DNA from: Roseovarius amoyensis | GTDB lineage: Bacteria > Pseudomonadota > Alphaproteobacteria > Rhodobacterales > Rhodobacteraceae | Assembly (NCBI RefSeq): GCF_003260265.1 | Contig: NZ_QITQ01000023.1 | Span: forward strand, 1 to 42,910 | Reading direction: 5' to 3' | Length of the DNA: 42,910 nucleotides | In this document: positions 32,221-41,923 of the stretch, one piece after another | Position numbering within the stretch: the first letter of the stretch is position 1 | Layout: each line of letters opens with the position of its first letter | Translations under genes and position numbers: made by a program | The notes under the pieces: model-generated | What the model saw: only the letters and a program-made list of their open reading frames with translations | Database searches by the model: none | What the model was told of the DNA's origin: nothing

Positions 32221-33048
32221 TCAGCCCTTGGCGATCAGCCAGTCCAGCGCCCGCGTCGGCAGGACCCGTCTGAGCGCCCCCATCAGATAGGTGGGCGTGG
32301 TGACATAATAGCGCGGCCTTGGGCGCCGCGATTCCAGCGCGCGGACCAGTTTTTTCGTCACCGCCGATGGCGGCAGCTCGAACGGGTCGCGGCCGCGATC
32401 CTCGTAAAGACGGTGCAGAACTGCCTTGTACTGGCCCTTGCGGGCTGAGTTCTGCCAGTCGATCCAGCGTTCGAAATGCGGGATGGCGTTTTCGCGGATC
32501 TTCGATGTCACCGGCCCCGGCTCTATCAGGATGATGTGGACGCCGGTGCCGCGCATTTCCACCCGCAGCGTGTCGGTCAGCCCCTCCAGCGCGAACTTGG
32601 TGCTGACATAGGCGCCGCGAAACCGCGCCGGCACCAGCCCCAGAACGGATGAGTTCTGCACGATCCGTCCCTCGCCCTGCGCCCGCATGACCGCGATCAC
32701 CCGGCGCGTCATTTCGTGCCAGCCAAAGAAATTCGCCTCGAAAATATCGCGCAGCGCATCGGTCGGCAGGTCCTCGACCGCGCCGGGGCAGGCGAAGGCG
32801 CCGTTGTTGAACACCGCGTCCAGCCGGCCGCCGGTGGCGGCAAGCACCTCGTCCAGCCCGTCGGCGATGGTTTGCGGGTCCTGATAGTCGATGCGCGGGC
32901 TGTCGAACCCCTGAACGCGCAGGCGTGCGCAATCCTCGGCCTGGCGGCAGGCGGCAAAGACGCGCCAGCCGCGCGCGCGCAGCCCGTGCGCAGCGTCCTG
33001 CCCGATGCCCGAGGAACACCCGGTGATGAGAATATTCTTTCCGTTCAT
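32221..33048 (-). CDS. SDR family NAD(P)-dependent oxidoreductase
   Basis: A 275-residue classical short-chain dehydrogenase. Cofactor motif ILITGCSSGIGQDAAHGL at the start, NNGAF near residue 85, catalytic serine in QNSSVLG and Tyr/Lys in GAYVSTKFALEGL (around 150). The C-terminal helix KKLVRALESRRPRPRYYV is typical of SDRs similar to retinol-type or fatty-acid reductases, with the pattern suggesting membrane association of the last part. Substrate is not predictable. It stands alone, 25 bp downstream of the SH3 gene on the same strand. Confidence 0.85.
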   Translation of the reverse strand: MNGKNILITGCSSGIGQDAAHGLRARGWRVFAACRQAEDCARLRVQGFDSPRIDYQDPQTIADGLDEVLAATGGRLDAVFNNGAFACPGAVEDLPTDALRDIFEANFFGWHEMTRRVIAVMRAQGEGRIVQNSSVLGLVPARFRGAYVSTKFALEGLTDTLRVEMRGTGVHIILIEPGPVTSKIRENAIPHFERWIDWQNSARKGQYKAVLHRLYEDRGRDPFELPPSAVTKKLVRALESRRPRPRYYVTTPTYLMGALRRVLPTRALDWLIAKG

Positions 33049-33073
33049 CTGGGATGTGCCGCCAGCCTTTTGC

Positions 33074-33715
33074 CTAGTCGGGGTTCACCAGCAGCCATTC
33101 GGCCACCCAGCCTGTTTGATAATTGTCTGTCGCCTGTACTTTCAACCAGCCGTGACCGGGGTCTTCGATCACCGCCACCTCGGTTCCCTTGGTGATCCGG
33201 GCCACGGTGTCATAGCTCAGCCCCGGGCCGGCATGCAGGTCGACCATGTTTTCCTTGACCCAGCGCAGGTCGGACGACCGATAGAGGGGTTGCCCCAGCG
33301 CGGCGGCGAGGGCAGAGGTGAGCGCGTCATCCTGTGCCGGGGTGTCGCCCGTCACGTCGACGGTCATGGGGCTGTCGGGCAGCTCCAGGTCCAGCAGCTC
33401 GCCCTTGGGGCGGCTGGCCTCGGCGGCGATGATGCCGGCCCCGTCCAGGCGCGTGGCGGCCAGGGTCACGGACAGATCTTCGGTCTTTGTCTCGGTTTCC
33501 ACCTCGGCGCGGCGCAGGCTGTCCATCGTCGCCTCGACCTCGGCCATGCTGCGCGACGGGGGGGCGGGGCGTTCGGGCGCGGTCCTGGGCTGTGGTTGCA
33601 CCCGGTCGGCCATCGCCTGCAGGGACCCGGGCGCAGGTTCATAATCGGCGCCGCCGCTCAGCACATAGAACGCCAGCCCGAGCAGGGCGAAACTGATCAC
33701 AATAAAGCGCCACAT
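33074..33715 (-). CDS. SH3 domain-containing protein
   Basis: A 213-residue protein with an N-terminal transmembrane segment (FIVISFALLGLAFYVLSGG), a long proline/alanine-rich low-complexity linker (35-130) and a C-terminal bacterial SH3 domain (150-213: LHAGPGLSYDTVARITKGTE then VIEDPGHGWLKVQ). Bacterial SH3 domains bind cell-wall peptides, so it probably acts at the envelope. The ATG at 33715 is preceded by GGGGGA and gives the anchor directly; the longer frame would add 13 residues. Divergent from parC. Confidence 0.75.
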   Translation of the reverse strand: MWRFIVISFALLGLAFYVLSGGADYEPAPGSLQAMADRVQPQPRTAPERPAPPSRSMAEVEATMDSLRRAEVETETKTEDLSVTLAATRLDGAGIIAAEASRPKGELLDLELPDSPMTVDVTGDTPAQDDALTSALAAALGQPLYRSSDLRWVKENMVDLHAGPGLSYDTVARITKGTEVAVIEDPGHGWLKVQATDNYQTGWVAEWLLVNPD

Positions 33716-33851
33716 AGCGCGGTATCCCCCGGAACAGAAACAAGAGCAGCACAAAGACGAAGGTCAGGTTACATGATTCGCCCACCGGCATCATGTCAAA
33801 AGCCCCGCTTGCCGCTTTACGCCGAAACGGCACGGGGCTATCACCGCATAT

Positions 33852-36161
33852 ATGAACGATCTGCTGGATGACCCCCATATCGGCCCCGGAACTGTTGCCG
33901 AACCGCTGCGCCGCGCCATCGGCGAGCGGTACCTGACCTATGCGCTTTCGACGATCATGCACCGGGCATTGCCCGATGCGCGCGACGGGCTGAAACCGGT
34001 ACATCGGCGCATCCTCTACGCGATGCGCGAGCTGCGGCTCAATTCCGGCGGGGGGTTCCGCAAGTCGGCCAAGATTTCGGGCGATGTGATGGGTAACTAT
34101 CACCCGCATGGCGACGCGGCGATCTATGATGCGATGGCCCGGCTGGCGCAGGATTTTGCGGTTCGCTATCCGCTGGTCGACGGGCAGGGGAATTTCGGCA
34201 ATATCGACGGCGACAACCCCGCCGCCAGCCGCTATACCGAGGCCCGCCTGACAGCGGTGGCCGAGGCCCTGCTGGACGGGCTGGCCGAAAACGCAGTCGA
34301 TTTCCGCCCCAACTACGACGGCACCCTGACCGAGCCGGTGGTGCTGCCGGCGGCCTTTCCCAATCTGCTGGCCAACGGCGCCAGCGGCATCGCCGTGGGC
34401 ATGGCCACCAGCATCCCGCCGCACAACATCGTCGAGCTGATCGACGCCTGCCTGTACCTGATCAAGACGCCCGACGCGCGTGACGACACCCTTCTGAACC
34501 ATGTGAAGGGCCCGGATTTCCCCACTGGCGGCGTCATCGTCGAACCGCCAGAAAGCATCGCTCAGGCCTATCGCACCGGGCGCGGCGGGTTTCGCCTTCG
34601 CTGCGCCTGGGAGGTCGAGCAACTGCCACGCGGCCAGTGGCAGATCGTGGTGACGGAAATCCCCTATCAGGTGCAGAAATCCAGGCTGGTGGAAAAGCTG
34701 GCAGAGCTGATCCAGACCCGCAAGGTGCCGATCCTGGCCGATATCCGCGACGAAAGCGCCGATGACATCCGCATGGTACTGGAGCCGCGCTCCAAGAACG
34801 TCGATCCCGAGGTTCTGATGGGGATGCTGTTCCGCAACTCGGATCTTGAGGTGCGGATTTCGCTCAATATGAACGTGTTGATCGACGGGGTAACGCCCAA
34901 GGTCTGCTCGATGAAGGAGGTACTGCGCGCCTTTCTCGATTTCCGCCGCGAGGTGCTGATCCGGCGGTCGCATCACCGGATGGAAAAGATCGACCACCGG
35001 CTTGAGGTGCTCGAAGGGCTGATCGTCGCCTTCCTGAACCTCGACCGGGTGATCGACATCATCCGCTATGACGACGAGCCCAAAGCCGCCCTCATGCGAG
35101 AGGATTGGGGACGCGAATTCGTCCGCGCTACATCGGAGCGAGATTATGTAACGCCCGCCCCCGGCGGAGAAGAGGACGGGCTGTCGGACGTGCAGGCCGA
35201 GGCGATCCTCAACATGCGCCTGCGCAGCTTGCGCCGGCTCGAAGAGATCGAGCTGAGGAACGAACGCGATGCCCTGATGGAAGAGCGCGCCGCGCTGGAA
35301 GACCTGCTGGCAGACGAGACACGCCAATGGGCAGCAGTCGCCGACCAGCTGAAAGAGGTCAGAAAGACCTTCGGCAAGGATTATCCCGGCGGCGCCCGGC
35401 GCACCCGTTTCGCCGAAGCGGGCGAGGTCGAAGAGGTGCCGCTTGAGGCGATGATCGAGCGCGAGCCGATCACGGTGGTCTGCTCGCAGATGGGCTGGAT
35501 CCGCGCCATGACCGGCCATATCGATCTGGGGCGCGAGCTGAAATTCAAGGATGGCGACGGCCCGCGTTTCATCTTTCATGCCGAAACCACAGACCGCTTG
35601 CTGGTCTTTGCCACCAACGGACGGTTCTACACCCTGTCGGGTGCCAACCTGCCCGGCGGGCGCGGCATGGGCGAGCCGCTGAGGCTGATGGTCGATCTGC
35701 CCAACGAGGCCGACATCGTGGCGCTGTTCATTCACCGCCCCGCTGGGCGGCTGCTGGTCGCATCCTCGGCCGGCGACGGGTTTGTGGTGTCCGAGGACGA
35801 GGTCGTGGCCCAGACCCGTGCGGGCAAGCAGGTGCTGAACGTGCGCGGCGACGTGCGCGCCAAGGTCTGCAAGCCGGTTACCGGCGATCACGTCGCCTGC
35901 GTCGGCGAAAACCGCAAGGTGCTGGTGTTCCCGGTTTCAGAGCTGCCCGAGATGACGCGCGGCAAGGGCGTGCGGCTGCAGAAATACAAGGACGGCGGCC
36001 TGAGCGACGCCGCCACCTTTGATCTGGCGGATGGGCTGAACTGGCACGATCCCGCCGGCCGGACGCGGACCGAAACCGAGCTGGCCGAATGGCTGGGCAA
36101 GCGCGCCGGCGCCGGCCGCATGGCGCCGCGCGGGTTCCCGCGGGACAACCGATTTACCTGA
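33852..36161 (+). CDS. DNA topoisomerase IV subunit A
   Basis: A 769-residue type IIA topoisomerase subunit that breaks and rejoins DNA with a covalent 5'-phosphotyrosine. The active-site tyrosine is Tyr128 in [11 protein letters not shown]. The quinolone region [15 protein letters not shown] lies at 81-95. A C-terminal domain with beta-pinwheel repeats follows but lacks the GyrA-box QRRGGKG, pointing to ParC, not GyrA. Length is normal for alphaproteobacterial ParC. ATG 33852 gives the expected MNDLLDD start. No parE is nearby, as is common. Confidence 0.95.
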   Translation: MNDLLDDPHIGPGTVAEPLRRAIGERYLTYALSTIMHRALPDARDGLKPVHRRILYAMRELRLNSGGGFRKSAKISGDVMGNYHPHGDAAIYDAMARLAQDFAVRYPLVDGQGNFGNIDGDNPAASRYTEARLTAVAEALLDGLAENAVDFRPNYDGTLTEPVVLPAAFPNLLANGASGIAVGMATSIPPHNIVELIDACLYLIKTPDARDDTLLNHVKGPDFPTGGVIVEPPESIAQAYRTGRGGFRLRCAWEVEQLPRGQWQIVVTEIPYQVQKSRLVEKLAELIQTRKVPILADIRDESADDIRMVLEPRSKNVDPEVLMGMLFRNSDLEVRISLNMNVLIDGVTPKVCSMKEVLRAFLDFRREVLIRRSHHRMEKIDHRLEVLEGLIVAFLNLDRVIDIIRYDDEPKAALMREDWGREFVRATSERDYVTPAPGGEEDGLSDVQAEAILNMRLRSLRRLEEIELRNERDALMEERAALEDLLADETRQWAAVADQLKEVRKTFGKDYPGGARRTRFAEAGEVEEVPLEAMIEREPITVVCSQMGWIRAMTGHIDLGRELKFKDGDGPRFIFHAETTDRLLVFATNGRFYTLSGANLPGGRGMGEPLRLMVDLPNEADIVALFIHRPAGRLLVASSAGDGFVVSEDEVVAQTRAGKQVLNVRGDVRAKVCKPVTGDHVACVGENRKVLVFPVSELPEMTRGKGVRLQKYKDGGLSDAATFDLADGLNWHDPAGRTRTETELAEWLGKRAGAGRMAPRGFPRDNRFT

Positions 36162-36581
36162 GCGGATTTGTGCAAGCCGGACGGCTGGCTGCCCGTGGGA
36201 TGACGCAGTCAACGGACGTCTGACGCGGTTTATCCCGGCTCATACCAACGCCTCCATGAGCAGGGCCTCGATCCACGGGCGGGCGCAGAGGGGCCGATAC
36301 GCCCCTGCCCCCGGCAACGCGGCGGTTCCAGGCGTCCGAGCCAGCGACACCGTCAAGGCCGCGCTGCTCCTGTGCGACGAAAGCTGAAAGAACACGACGA
36401 TCAGGATCGCGGGGGTGACGGTGGAGTTTCAGCAGACAAGCCCTGCCGGTTTTTCAGGAAACCGGTGTTGAACTGGACGAACACCGGGCCTGTCCCGCGT
36501 CGTGCCTCTGAGATGCTGCGCCGGGCATGATTGTCGGCTATGATGCGTGATACCGGAACCGGCTAAGGGGAGGGCCACGTT
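36162..36581. other. 420-bp intergenic region after parC
   Basis: No supported gene. A short minus-strand open frame (about 36240-36402) and weak plus frames show no family resemblance. A perfect hairpin, CCGGTTT (36446-36452) with AAACCGG (36459-36465), is present. The region separates conserved parC from the accessory-looking genes downstream. Confidence 0.5.
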
Positions 36582-37388
36582 TTGCGCCGCGATGAGTTGA
36601 CAGAACGTTTCCGCGCCTTGCACGTCCCGGGCACGCCGCTGATGATGCCGAACCCCTGGGACATAGGATCAGCAAAGGTCATGGCCGGGCTGGGGGCGCA
36701 GGCGCTGGCGACGACCTCTTCCGGGTATGGTTTCACGCGCGGGCTGCGCGATGGCGGCCAGATGACGCGCGACCAGGCCCTGCAACACGCCGCCGAAATC
36801 TGCGCCGCCGTCGATCTCCCGATCAACGGCGATTTCGAGAACGGGTTCGGCCATGATCCAGGGACCGTCGCCGAGACGGTAAAGCTGGCGGCAGAGGCCG
36901 GTCTGGCCGGTGTCTCGATCGAGGATACCGACCTGCCAAAGACAGGGTCATATCCATTCAATGAGGCCCTGGCCCGAGTAGAGGCGGCGGTATCCGCGGC
37001 CCGCGCGGCGGGAATTGTGCTGACGGCCCGCGCCGATGGCTGGCTCATGAAAAGCTATGATCAGGCCGAGGCGCTCCGACGTTGCCGGGCGTTCGCCCGG
37101 GCCGGTGCCGACGTCATCTATGCCCCGCTGGTCGATGCAGACACCACCCGTGCGCTGGCCGCAACCGGAACCCCGGTCAACCTGCTGGCCGCGGGTGACA
37201 TGCGTGACCTGAACACGCAACAGATCGGGGCGCTTGGCGTCGCACGCATTTCAATCGGCGGCGGGCTTGCCCGCGTCACCCAGCAGGTGACCATCAACGC
37301 GACCCGCGCAATGCTGGAACGGGGCGATTTCACCGCCCTGAAGGGCGCGGTGAGCTTGGCGGAAGTCGAGGCGCTGTTGGACAGATGA
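36582..37388 (+). CDS. Isocitrate lyase/PEP mutase family protein
   Basis: A 268-residue TIM-barrel protein of the ICL/PEPM superfamily. The start is probably TTG 36582, after GGGGAGGG. Conserved parts: MPNPWDIGSAKVMAGLGAQA, LPINGDFENGFGHDP (metal-binding acid region), GLAGVSIEDTD and VLTARADGWL. The signature cysteine loop of isocitrate lyase (KKCGH) is not present, so it is more likely a 2,3-dimethylmalate-, oxaloacetate- or phosphonopyruvate-type C-C/C-P lyase or hydrolase; substrate unknown. The next gene follows in the same direction. Confidence 0.8.
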   Translation: MRRDELTERFRALHVPGTPLMMPNPWDIGSAKVMAGLGAQALATTSSGYGFTRGLRDGGQMTRDQALQHAAEICAAVDLPINGDFENGFGHDPGTVAETVKLAAEAGLAGVSIEDTDLPKTGSYPFNEALARVEAAVSAARAAGIVLTARADGWLMKSYDQAEALRRCRAFARAGADVIYAPLVDADTTRALAATGTPVNLLAAGDMRDLNTQQIGALGVARISIGGGLARVTQQVTINATRAMLERGDFTALKGAVSLAEVEALLDR

Positions 37389-37538
37389 TCCGATGGGCGA
37401 CGGGTGTCAGCCAGGTTCCTGCCCCACTGGCGAAAATCCGGTCCGAGCCCGATCAGGCGATTGACGATGTCGGACTTGTGGTGTCCTCTCCCAGGCGGCA
37501 AGAAACCAATCTCTTGCCGCTTCAGTGTGGGTTTCGCC

Positions 37539-38195
37539 TTGAGTTTTCTTTCGGTCACGTCTGTCCCAAAGCTCAGATGGAGCTCGCCAAAGGCTTTCAC
37601 CCTGAAACCGCCCTTGGTGTCGGTCGTGTTTCTCGTCGCTGGCCTGGTGGTGTTCGGCCTGGGTGAATCGTTACTGGTCACCGCAGGCGTCGGCGTCAGC
37701 CCCTGGACCGTGTTCGCCGAAGGCGTGACCAAGGTCACGGGCTGGAGCTTGGGATTCGCAACCTTCGTCATCAGTGCCTCAGTTCTGGCCCTGTGGATTC
37801 CGCTCAGGCAGACGCCCGGCATGGGAACGATCCTCAACGCGATCATCATCGCCCTGGTGCTGGAATTCGTGTTGCCCTGGCTGCCCCGGTTCGAGACTTA
37901 TCTTGCCAACGCCATGCTGGCCCTGGCGGGGGCGCTTGTGACCGGATTCGGCGGGGCGATATACCTGATCGCAAACCTGGGCCCGGGTCCCAGAGACGGC
38001 CTCATGACCGGGCTGCAGGCTGTCACGCATCGACCCATCGCGCTTGTCCGCACCGGTCTTGAGGTGACGGTCATCGCGATCGGCTGGGCCCTGGGCGGCA
38101 CGCTTGGTCTGGGCACGATTTTCTTTGCGTTGGGGATTGGACCGGCAATGGCAATCGGGATGCAGATCCTGCAATTCCGCAGCGCCACGCGTTGA
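37539..38195 (+). CDS. YczE/YitT-like integral membrane protein, 5' end uncertain
   Basis: About 218 residues with about five hydrophobic segments. Family markers: VFLVAGLVVFGLGESLLVTAG, VGVSPWTVFAEG (WTVF) and IANLGPGPRDGLMTGL. Function unknown. The upstream sequence from 37404 is also open but does not resemble the family and has lower GC, so the start is uncertain; TTG 37539 is the first plausible one that keeps a short N-terminus before LKPPLVSVVFL. A remnant of foreign DNA may have replaced the native start. Confidence 0.65.
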   Translation: MSFLSVTSVPKLRWSSPKAFTLKPPLVSVVFLVAGLVVFGLGESLLVTAGVGVSPWTVFAEGVTKVTGWSLGFATFVISASVLALWIPLRQTPGMGTILNAIIIALVLEFVLPWLPRFETYLANAMLALAGALVTGFGGAIYLIANLGPGPRDGLMTGLQAVTHRPIALVRTGLEVTVIAIGWALGGTLGLGTIFFALGIGPAMAIGMQILQFRSATR

Positions 38196-38303
38196 TATCC
38201 GCCGGACCGTCGCGGGGGGGTGCCAATTGCAGCATCAAAGCCCTTTTGAACGGCCAATGAGGACTCAGGTAAGACGGTTTTCCATGGAAAGGTCGCCTCC
38301 ATC

Positions 38304-38346
38304 TTGTTTCTTTAGAAATTTTCTGCTATATATTATTCATCAGAAA
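38304..38346 (+). promoter_or_regulatory. Promoter and operator of the Xre/RES pair
   Basis: TTGTTT (38304-38309), a 17-nt spacer and TATATA (38327-38332) make a good housekeeping promoter, in an AT-rich patch. Half-sites TTTCT/AGAAA alternate at 38307, 38314, 38320 and 38342, and AGAAATTTTCT (38314-38324) is a perfect palindrome inside the spacer. This is where a self-repressing antitoxin would bind; that role is inferred. Confidence 0.6.
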
Positions 38347-38354
38347 CCGAAGAG

Positions 38355-38732
38355 ATGGACATGCAACAATCACAAACCCTGCCGCAAACGGCCCCCGGCA
38401 CAGTGTTGGGAAAGGCTGTGTTCCGCGCGTCACAGGCCCTGGGGCTGACCGGGGCCGAATTGGCGGCGATCATCGGTGTCAGCCCTGCCTCGGTTTCCCG
38501 CCTCAGCGGGGGGCAATACACCCTCAGCGGCAAGCCGTTCGAACTTGCCGCGTGCCTTGTCCGGGTGTTTCGGTCGCTCGATGCCATCGTCCACGGCGAT
38601 GCGACGTCGATGAAGGCCTGGATGGCCAGTCAGAATACCCATCTCAACACCGTTCCAAGGGAAGAGATAAAGACAGCGCCGGGCCTTGTCCGGGTCATGA
38701 ACTACCTTGATGCCGCAAGAGCCCCGATTTAA
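38355..38732 (+). CDS. Xre/MbcA/ParS-type antitoxin (DUF2384)
   Basis: A 125-residue antitoxin. The N-terminal helix-turn-helix is in LTGAELAAIIGVSPASVSRL (about 34-53), and the C-terminal toxin-binding domain shows ACLVRVFRSLDAIVHGDAT and GLVRVMNYLDAARA, as in DUF2384 proteins that neutralise RES toxins. ATG 38355; an in-frame ATG at 38361 is an alternative. It overlaps the RES gene by 23 bp. It likely represses its own promoter. Confidence 0.85.
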   Translation: MDMQQSQTLPQTAPGTVLGKAVFRASQALGLTGAELAAIIGVSPASVSRLSGGQYTLSGKPFELAACLVRVFRSLDAIVHGDATSMKAWMASQNTHLNTVPREEIKTAPGLVRVMNYLDAARAPI

Positions 38733-39426
38733 GCCCTACGTGAACGAGGTGTGGCGCCTGGTAGAGGCGCAGCACCTCGTCTCGACCACCAAGCTGGTCG
38801 ATAGCGGCGAAGAACAGGAACAACTGGAACAGATACTGGAGGCGACCAAACCCCCGGTTCCGCCGAATTGCCGGCACCTGCATTACCTGCTTTCCACCCC
38901 CTTTCGCTATGGCCGCTATCCTTGGGATTCACGCTTTCGCAGAAAGGGCGAGAGCCCGGGTGTGTTCTATGGTGCCGAGGACCCGATGACAGCCGTTGCC
39001 GAAACGGTGTGGCAGCGAAAGGTCTTTTTCGACGCCTCACCCGACACGCCATTGCCTGTGGCGCCCGGGGTCTACACCGCATTCAGCGTCATGGTTCGCG
39101 TGCCACTCGCCATCGACCTGACCGAACCGACGATGTCGCACGATGCGGTTCTCTGGACTGATCCGGATGACTACAGCGCCTGCCTGGATCTTGCCGACCG
39201 GGTCCGTCAGGCGGGGTGTGAACTGATCCGTTACGCTTCGGTTCGTCACCCGGACGGGCCGGCGAACATCGCGGTCCTCACCTGCCGGGCATTCGAAAGC
39301 GCCGATCCCGTCCAGTTCCAGACCTGGCACCTGATCATGCGGCCCGGGCGCACCCAGGTTCGCCGTGAACATCCCAGGGTTTCGGTCGAGTTCGAATTTC
39401 GCACCAGCAGGCTGGCCTTTGTCTGA
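38710..39426 (+). CDS. RES domain toxin (NAD+ phosphorylase type)
   Basis: A 238-residue RES-family protein; characterised members degrade NAD+, causing growth arrest, and are neutralised by an Xre-type antitoxin. Visible: FRYGRYPWDSRFRR, GVFYGAEDPMTAVAETVW (the conserved Arg-Glu part) and the Asn in GPANIAVL. The ATG at 38710 overlaps the antitoxin gene, so translation is coupled. The sequence is complete with the motif residues present, so the toxin is probably active. The N-terminal ~50 residues are extra relative to the shortest RES proteins. Confidence 0.85.
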   Translation: MPQEPRFKPYVNEVWRLVEAQHLVSTTKLVDSGEEQEQLEQILEATKPPVPPNCRHLHYLLSTPFRYGRYPWDSRFRRKGESPGVFYGAEDPMTAVAETVWQRKVFFDASPDTPLPVAPGVYTAFSVMVRVPLAIDLTEPTMSHDAVLWTDPDDYSACLDLADRVRQAGCELIRYASVRHPDGPANIAVLTCRAFESADPVQFQTWHLIMRPGRTQVRREHPRVSVEFEFRTSRLAFV

Positions 39427-39488
39427 GAACATCATTTTCTCAGGTGCAGGCCATATTTCCGCCGAAGTGATCCATTAACTTTTGGGTC

Positions 39489-40007
39489 ATGATGTTTCTG
39501 CTCGGGCCTGGCCGCAACTCGTTCATCGGACGTGTGATATCCTCTATCCGCTCTGCGCTGCTGGTCGGGCTGGCGCTGGCGGCGGTGCCCTATGTCAACG
39601 CGATATATCAGCCGTCTGAGCGGGCCGCTTCGGCCAGCGCCGGACAGCCCGAGGCGTTGCGCGGCGGCGGCGCCTGGGGCGGTCTGCGCCCGGTCTCGCG
39701 CAACGAAGGTGCCGAACTTGCCGGCAAGCGGCTGTCCGGCCCGGTGACCCATGTGCGCGACGGCGACACCGTCGAGGTGCGCGGCGTGCCGGTCCGGATC
39801 GCCAACCTGGATTGTGCCGAGTTGGGCACCCCGGCCGGGCGTATGGCCAGCGAGGCAATGACGCAACTTGCACGCACCGGCCCGCTGACATGCCGTCTGA
39901 CCGGCCGTCAATCATATGACCGCGAGGTCGGCACCTGCGCCATGCCCGACGGGCGCGACATCGGGGCAGAGCTGATCGCGAAAGGGGTGTGCAGCCGCTG
40001 GCGCTGA
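39489..40007 (+). CDS. Thermonuclease (SNase-like) family protein
   Basis: A 172-residue protein with an N-terminal hydrophobic segment (ALLVGLALAAVPYV), then a linker and a C-terminal SNase-like domain (80-172). The active-site pattern is visible: the first Arg and the Glu in GVPVRIANLDCAELG and the second Arg in YDREVGTC, with HVRDGDTVEV before. Staphylococcal-type nucleases cut DNA/RNA with Ca2+. Likely exported or membrane-anchored. The domain is short, so activity should not be assumed. ATG 39489 and 39492 are both possible. Confidence 0.75.
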   Translation: MMFLLGPGRNSFIGRVISSIRSALLVGLALAAVPYVNAIYQPSERAASASAGQPEALRGGGAWGGLRPVSRNEGAELAGKRLSGPVTHVRDGDTVEVRGVPVRIANLDCAELGTPAGRMASEAMTQLARTGPLTCRLTGRQSYDREVGTCAMPDGRDIGAELIAKGVCSRWR

Positions 40008-40034
40008 TTCAGCCTAAGCGGCGCTCGCTACGGG

Positions 40035-40376
40035 TCAGCCGTAGACCGATTCCTTGCCGAATTTCTTGGTCAGCATGTAATAGACCACGGCGCGATACTT
40101 GTTGCGCTCGGAGCGGCCATAGGTCTCGATCACTTCGTTGATCGCATCCATCAGTTGCGGACCGTCGGCAAGGCCCAGCTTCTTGATCAGGAAATTGTTC
40201 TTGACGGTTTCCAGCTCGTGTTCCTGTCCGGCAGCCACGGTCGAAGCATCGGCATCATAGACCGCCGGGCCACAGCCGATTGTCACCTTGCGCAAGAGAT
40301 CCATATCCGGATTCATCCCGCACTTGTTACGCAAATCGTCGGCATAGGTTGCGATCAGATCGTCACGACGTCCCAT
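40035..40376 (-). CDS. DUF2853 family protein
   Basis: A 113-residue cytoplasmic protein of the DUF2853 family, common in alphaproteobacteria, function unknown. It begins GRRDDLIATYADDL and includes NNFLIKKLGLADGPQLMDAI and KYRAVVYYMLTKKFGKES. It is a small helical protein without a signal or catalytic motif. The ATG at 40376 with AGGGAG about 8 nt before was preferred to the longer open frame. Confidence 0.85.
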   Translation of the reverse strand: MGRRDDLIATYADDLRNKCGMNPDMDLLRKVTIGCGPAVYDADASTVAAGQEHELETVKNNFLIKKLGLADGPQLMDAINEVIETYGRSERNKYRAVVYYMLTKKFGKESVYG

Positions 40377-40492
40377 GAAATAACTCCCTTTTTCCCGGCA
40401 CCGCGGCCGGCCCTTGACGGGTTTTTCGACCATTGCCCCTGACGGGGCTATAGTGAACTTAGCGACAAGTTTCGTTTGCTGAAAGCAGTTAT

Positions 40493-40522
40493 TGCCCCGC
40501 CCGCGTCATGCCGGGCGGGGCA
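40493..40522 (-). terminator. Terminator after ahcY
   Basis: TGCCCCGCCCG and CGGGCGGGGCA (40493-40503 and 40512-40522) form a perfect 11-bp GC stem with an 8-nt loop, 10 bp past the ahcY stop on the minus strand. AATAACTGC follows on that strand, with a short A/T stretch. Confidence 0.7.
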
Positions 40523-40531
40523 TATGGACAC

Positions 40532-41923
40532 TCAATAGCGGTAATGTTCCGGCTTGAAGGGCCCCTCGGGGCTGACGCCGATGTAATCCGCCTGTTCGGG
40601 CGTGAGTTCCGTCAGTTGCACGCCGATACGCGCCAGGTGCAGGCGGGCAACCTTTTCATCCAGCGCCTTGGGCAGGATATAGACCTGGTTTTCATAGGTA
40701 TCGCCCCTGGTCCACAGCTCGATCTGCGCCAGCACCTGGTTGGTGAACGAGGCGCTCATCACGAAACTCGGATGCCCGGTGGCGTTGCCGAGGTTCAGCA
40801 GACGCCCCTCGGACAGCAGGATGATACGATTGCCCGAAGGCATCTCGATCATGTCCACTTGGTCCTTGATGTTGGTCCACTTGTGGTTCTTCAGATCGGC
40901 GACCTGAATTTCGTTGTCGAAATGGCCGATATTGCCGACGATCGCCATGTCCTTCATCTCGCGCATGTGCTCGATGCGGATAACGTCGCGGTTGCCGGTG
41001 CAGCTGACGAAAATATCGGCGTCCAGCGCGTCCTCCAGCCGGACCACCTCGAACCCGTCCATCGCCGCCTGCAGCGCGCAGATCGGGTCGGCCTCGGTCA
41101 CCTTGACCCGTGCGCCGGCGCCTTGCAGGCTGGCCGCCGACCCCTTGCCCACGTCGCCATAACCACAGACAACCGCGACCTTGCCGGCCATCATCGTGTC
41201 GGTGGCGCGGCGGATGCCGTCAACCAGGCTTTCCTTGCAGCCATACTTGTTGTCGAATTTCGACTTGGTGACAGAATCGTTGACGTTGATCGCCGGGAAC
41301 GGAAGGTGCCCCTTTTCCATCATCTTGTAGAGACGGTGCACCCCGGTGGTGGTTTCCTCGGACACGCCGCGGATCATGTGGCGCTGGCGCACGAACCAGC
41401 CTGGGCTGGCCGCTATCCGCTTGCGGATCTGGGCGAACAGCGCCTCTTCCTCTTCGCTGGTCGGGGTTTCGATCAGGTCGGTTTCACCATCTTCGACGCG
41501 CGCGCCCATCAGCACATAGAGCGTCGCATCCCCGCCGTCGTCGAGGATCATGTTGGCGCCGCCGTCCTCAAACTGAAAAATGCGGTCGCAATAGTCCCAG
41601 TATTCCTCCAGCGTCTCGCCCTTGATGGCAAAAACCGGGGTCCCGGTCGCGGCGATGGCTGCAGCTGCATGGTCCTGGGTGGAAAAGATGTTGCACGAGG
41701 CCCAGCGCACATTGGCGCCCAGCACGACCAGCGTTTCGATCAGCACAGCCGTCTGCACCGTCATGTGCAGCGACCCGGCGATGTTTGCGCCCGCCAGCGG
41801 TTTGGCGTCGCCGTATTCCTCGCGCAGGGCCATCAGGCCCGGCATCTCGGTTTCAGCAATATCCAGTTCCTTGCGACCGAAATCAGCCAGGCCAATATCC
41901 TTGACGATATAGTCCTTTGTCAT
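40532..41923 (-). CDS. Adenosylhomocysteinase
   Basis: A 463-residue NAD-dependent enzyme that reversibly cleaves S-adenosylhomocysteine to adenosine and homocysteine, part of the methyl cycle. Seen: [20 protein letters not shown], the catalytic [29 protein letters not shown], the NAD loop [16 protein letters not shown], and the C-terminal KPEHYRY that closes the neighbouring active site. It contains the ~40-residue insert of the bacterial type. AGGGAG precedes the ATG at 41923. No SAH riboswitch was recognised in the 160 bp upstream, though an imperfect hairpin is present there. Confidence 0.95.
   Translation of the reverse strand: MTKDYIVKDIGLADFGRKELDIAETEMPGLMALREEYGDAKPLAGANIAGSLHMTVQTAVLIETLVVLGANVRWASCNIFSTQDHAAAAIAATGTPVFAIKGETLEEYWDYCDRIFQFEDGGANMILDDGGDATLYVLMGARVEDGETDLIETPTSEEEEALFAQIRKRIAASPGWFVRQRHMIRGVSEETTTGVHRLYKMMEKGHLPFPAINVNDSVTKSKFDNKYGCKESLVDGIRRATDTMMAGKVAVVCGYGDVGKGSAASLQGAGARVKVTEADPICALQAAMDGFEVVRLEDALDADIFVSCTGNRDVIRIEHMREMKDMAIVGNIGHFDNEIQVADLKNHKWTNIKDQVDMIEMPSGNRIILLSEGRLLNLGNATGHPSFVMSASFTNQVLAQIELWTRGDTYENQVYILPKALDEKVARLHLARIGVQLTELTPEQADYIGVSPEGPFKPEHYRY

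Noticed and set aside
36240..36402. Short minus-strand frame ending in a leucine-rich tail
   Set aside because: About 50 codons, GTG start without a clear ribosome binding site and no recognisable family.
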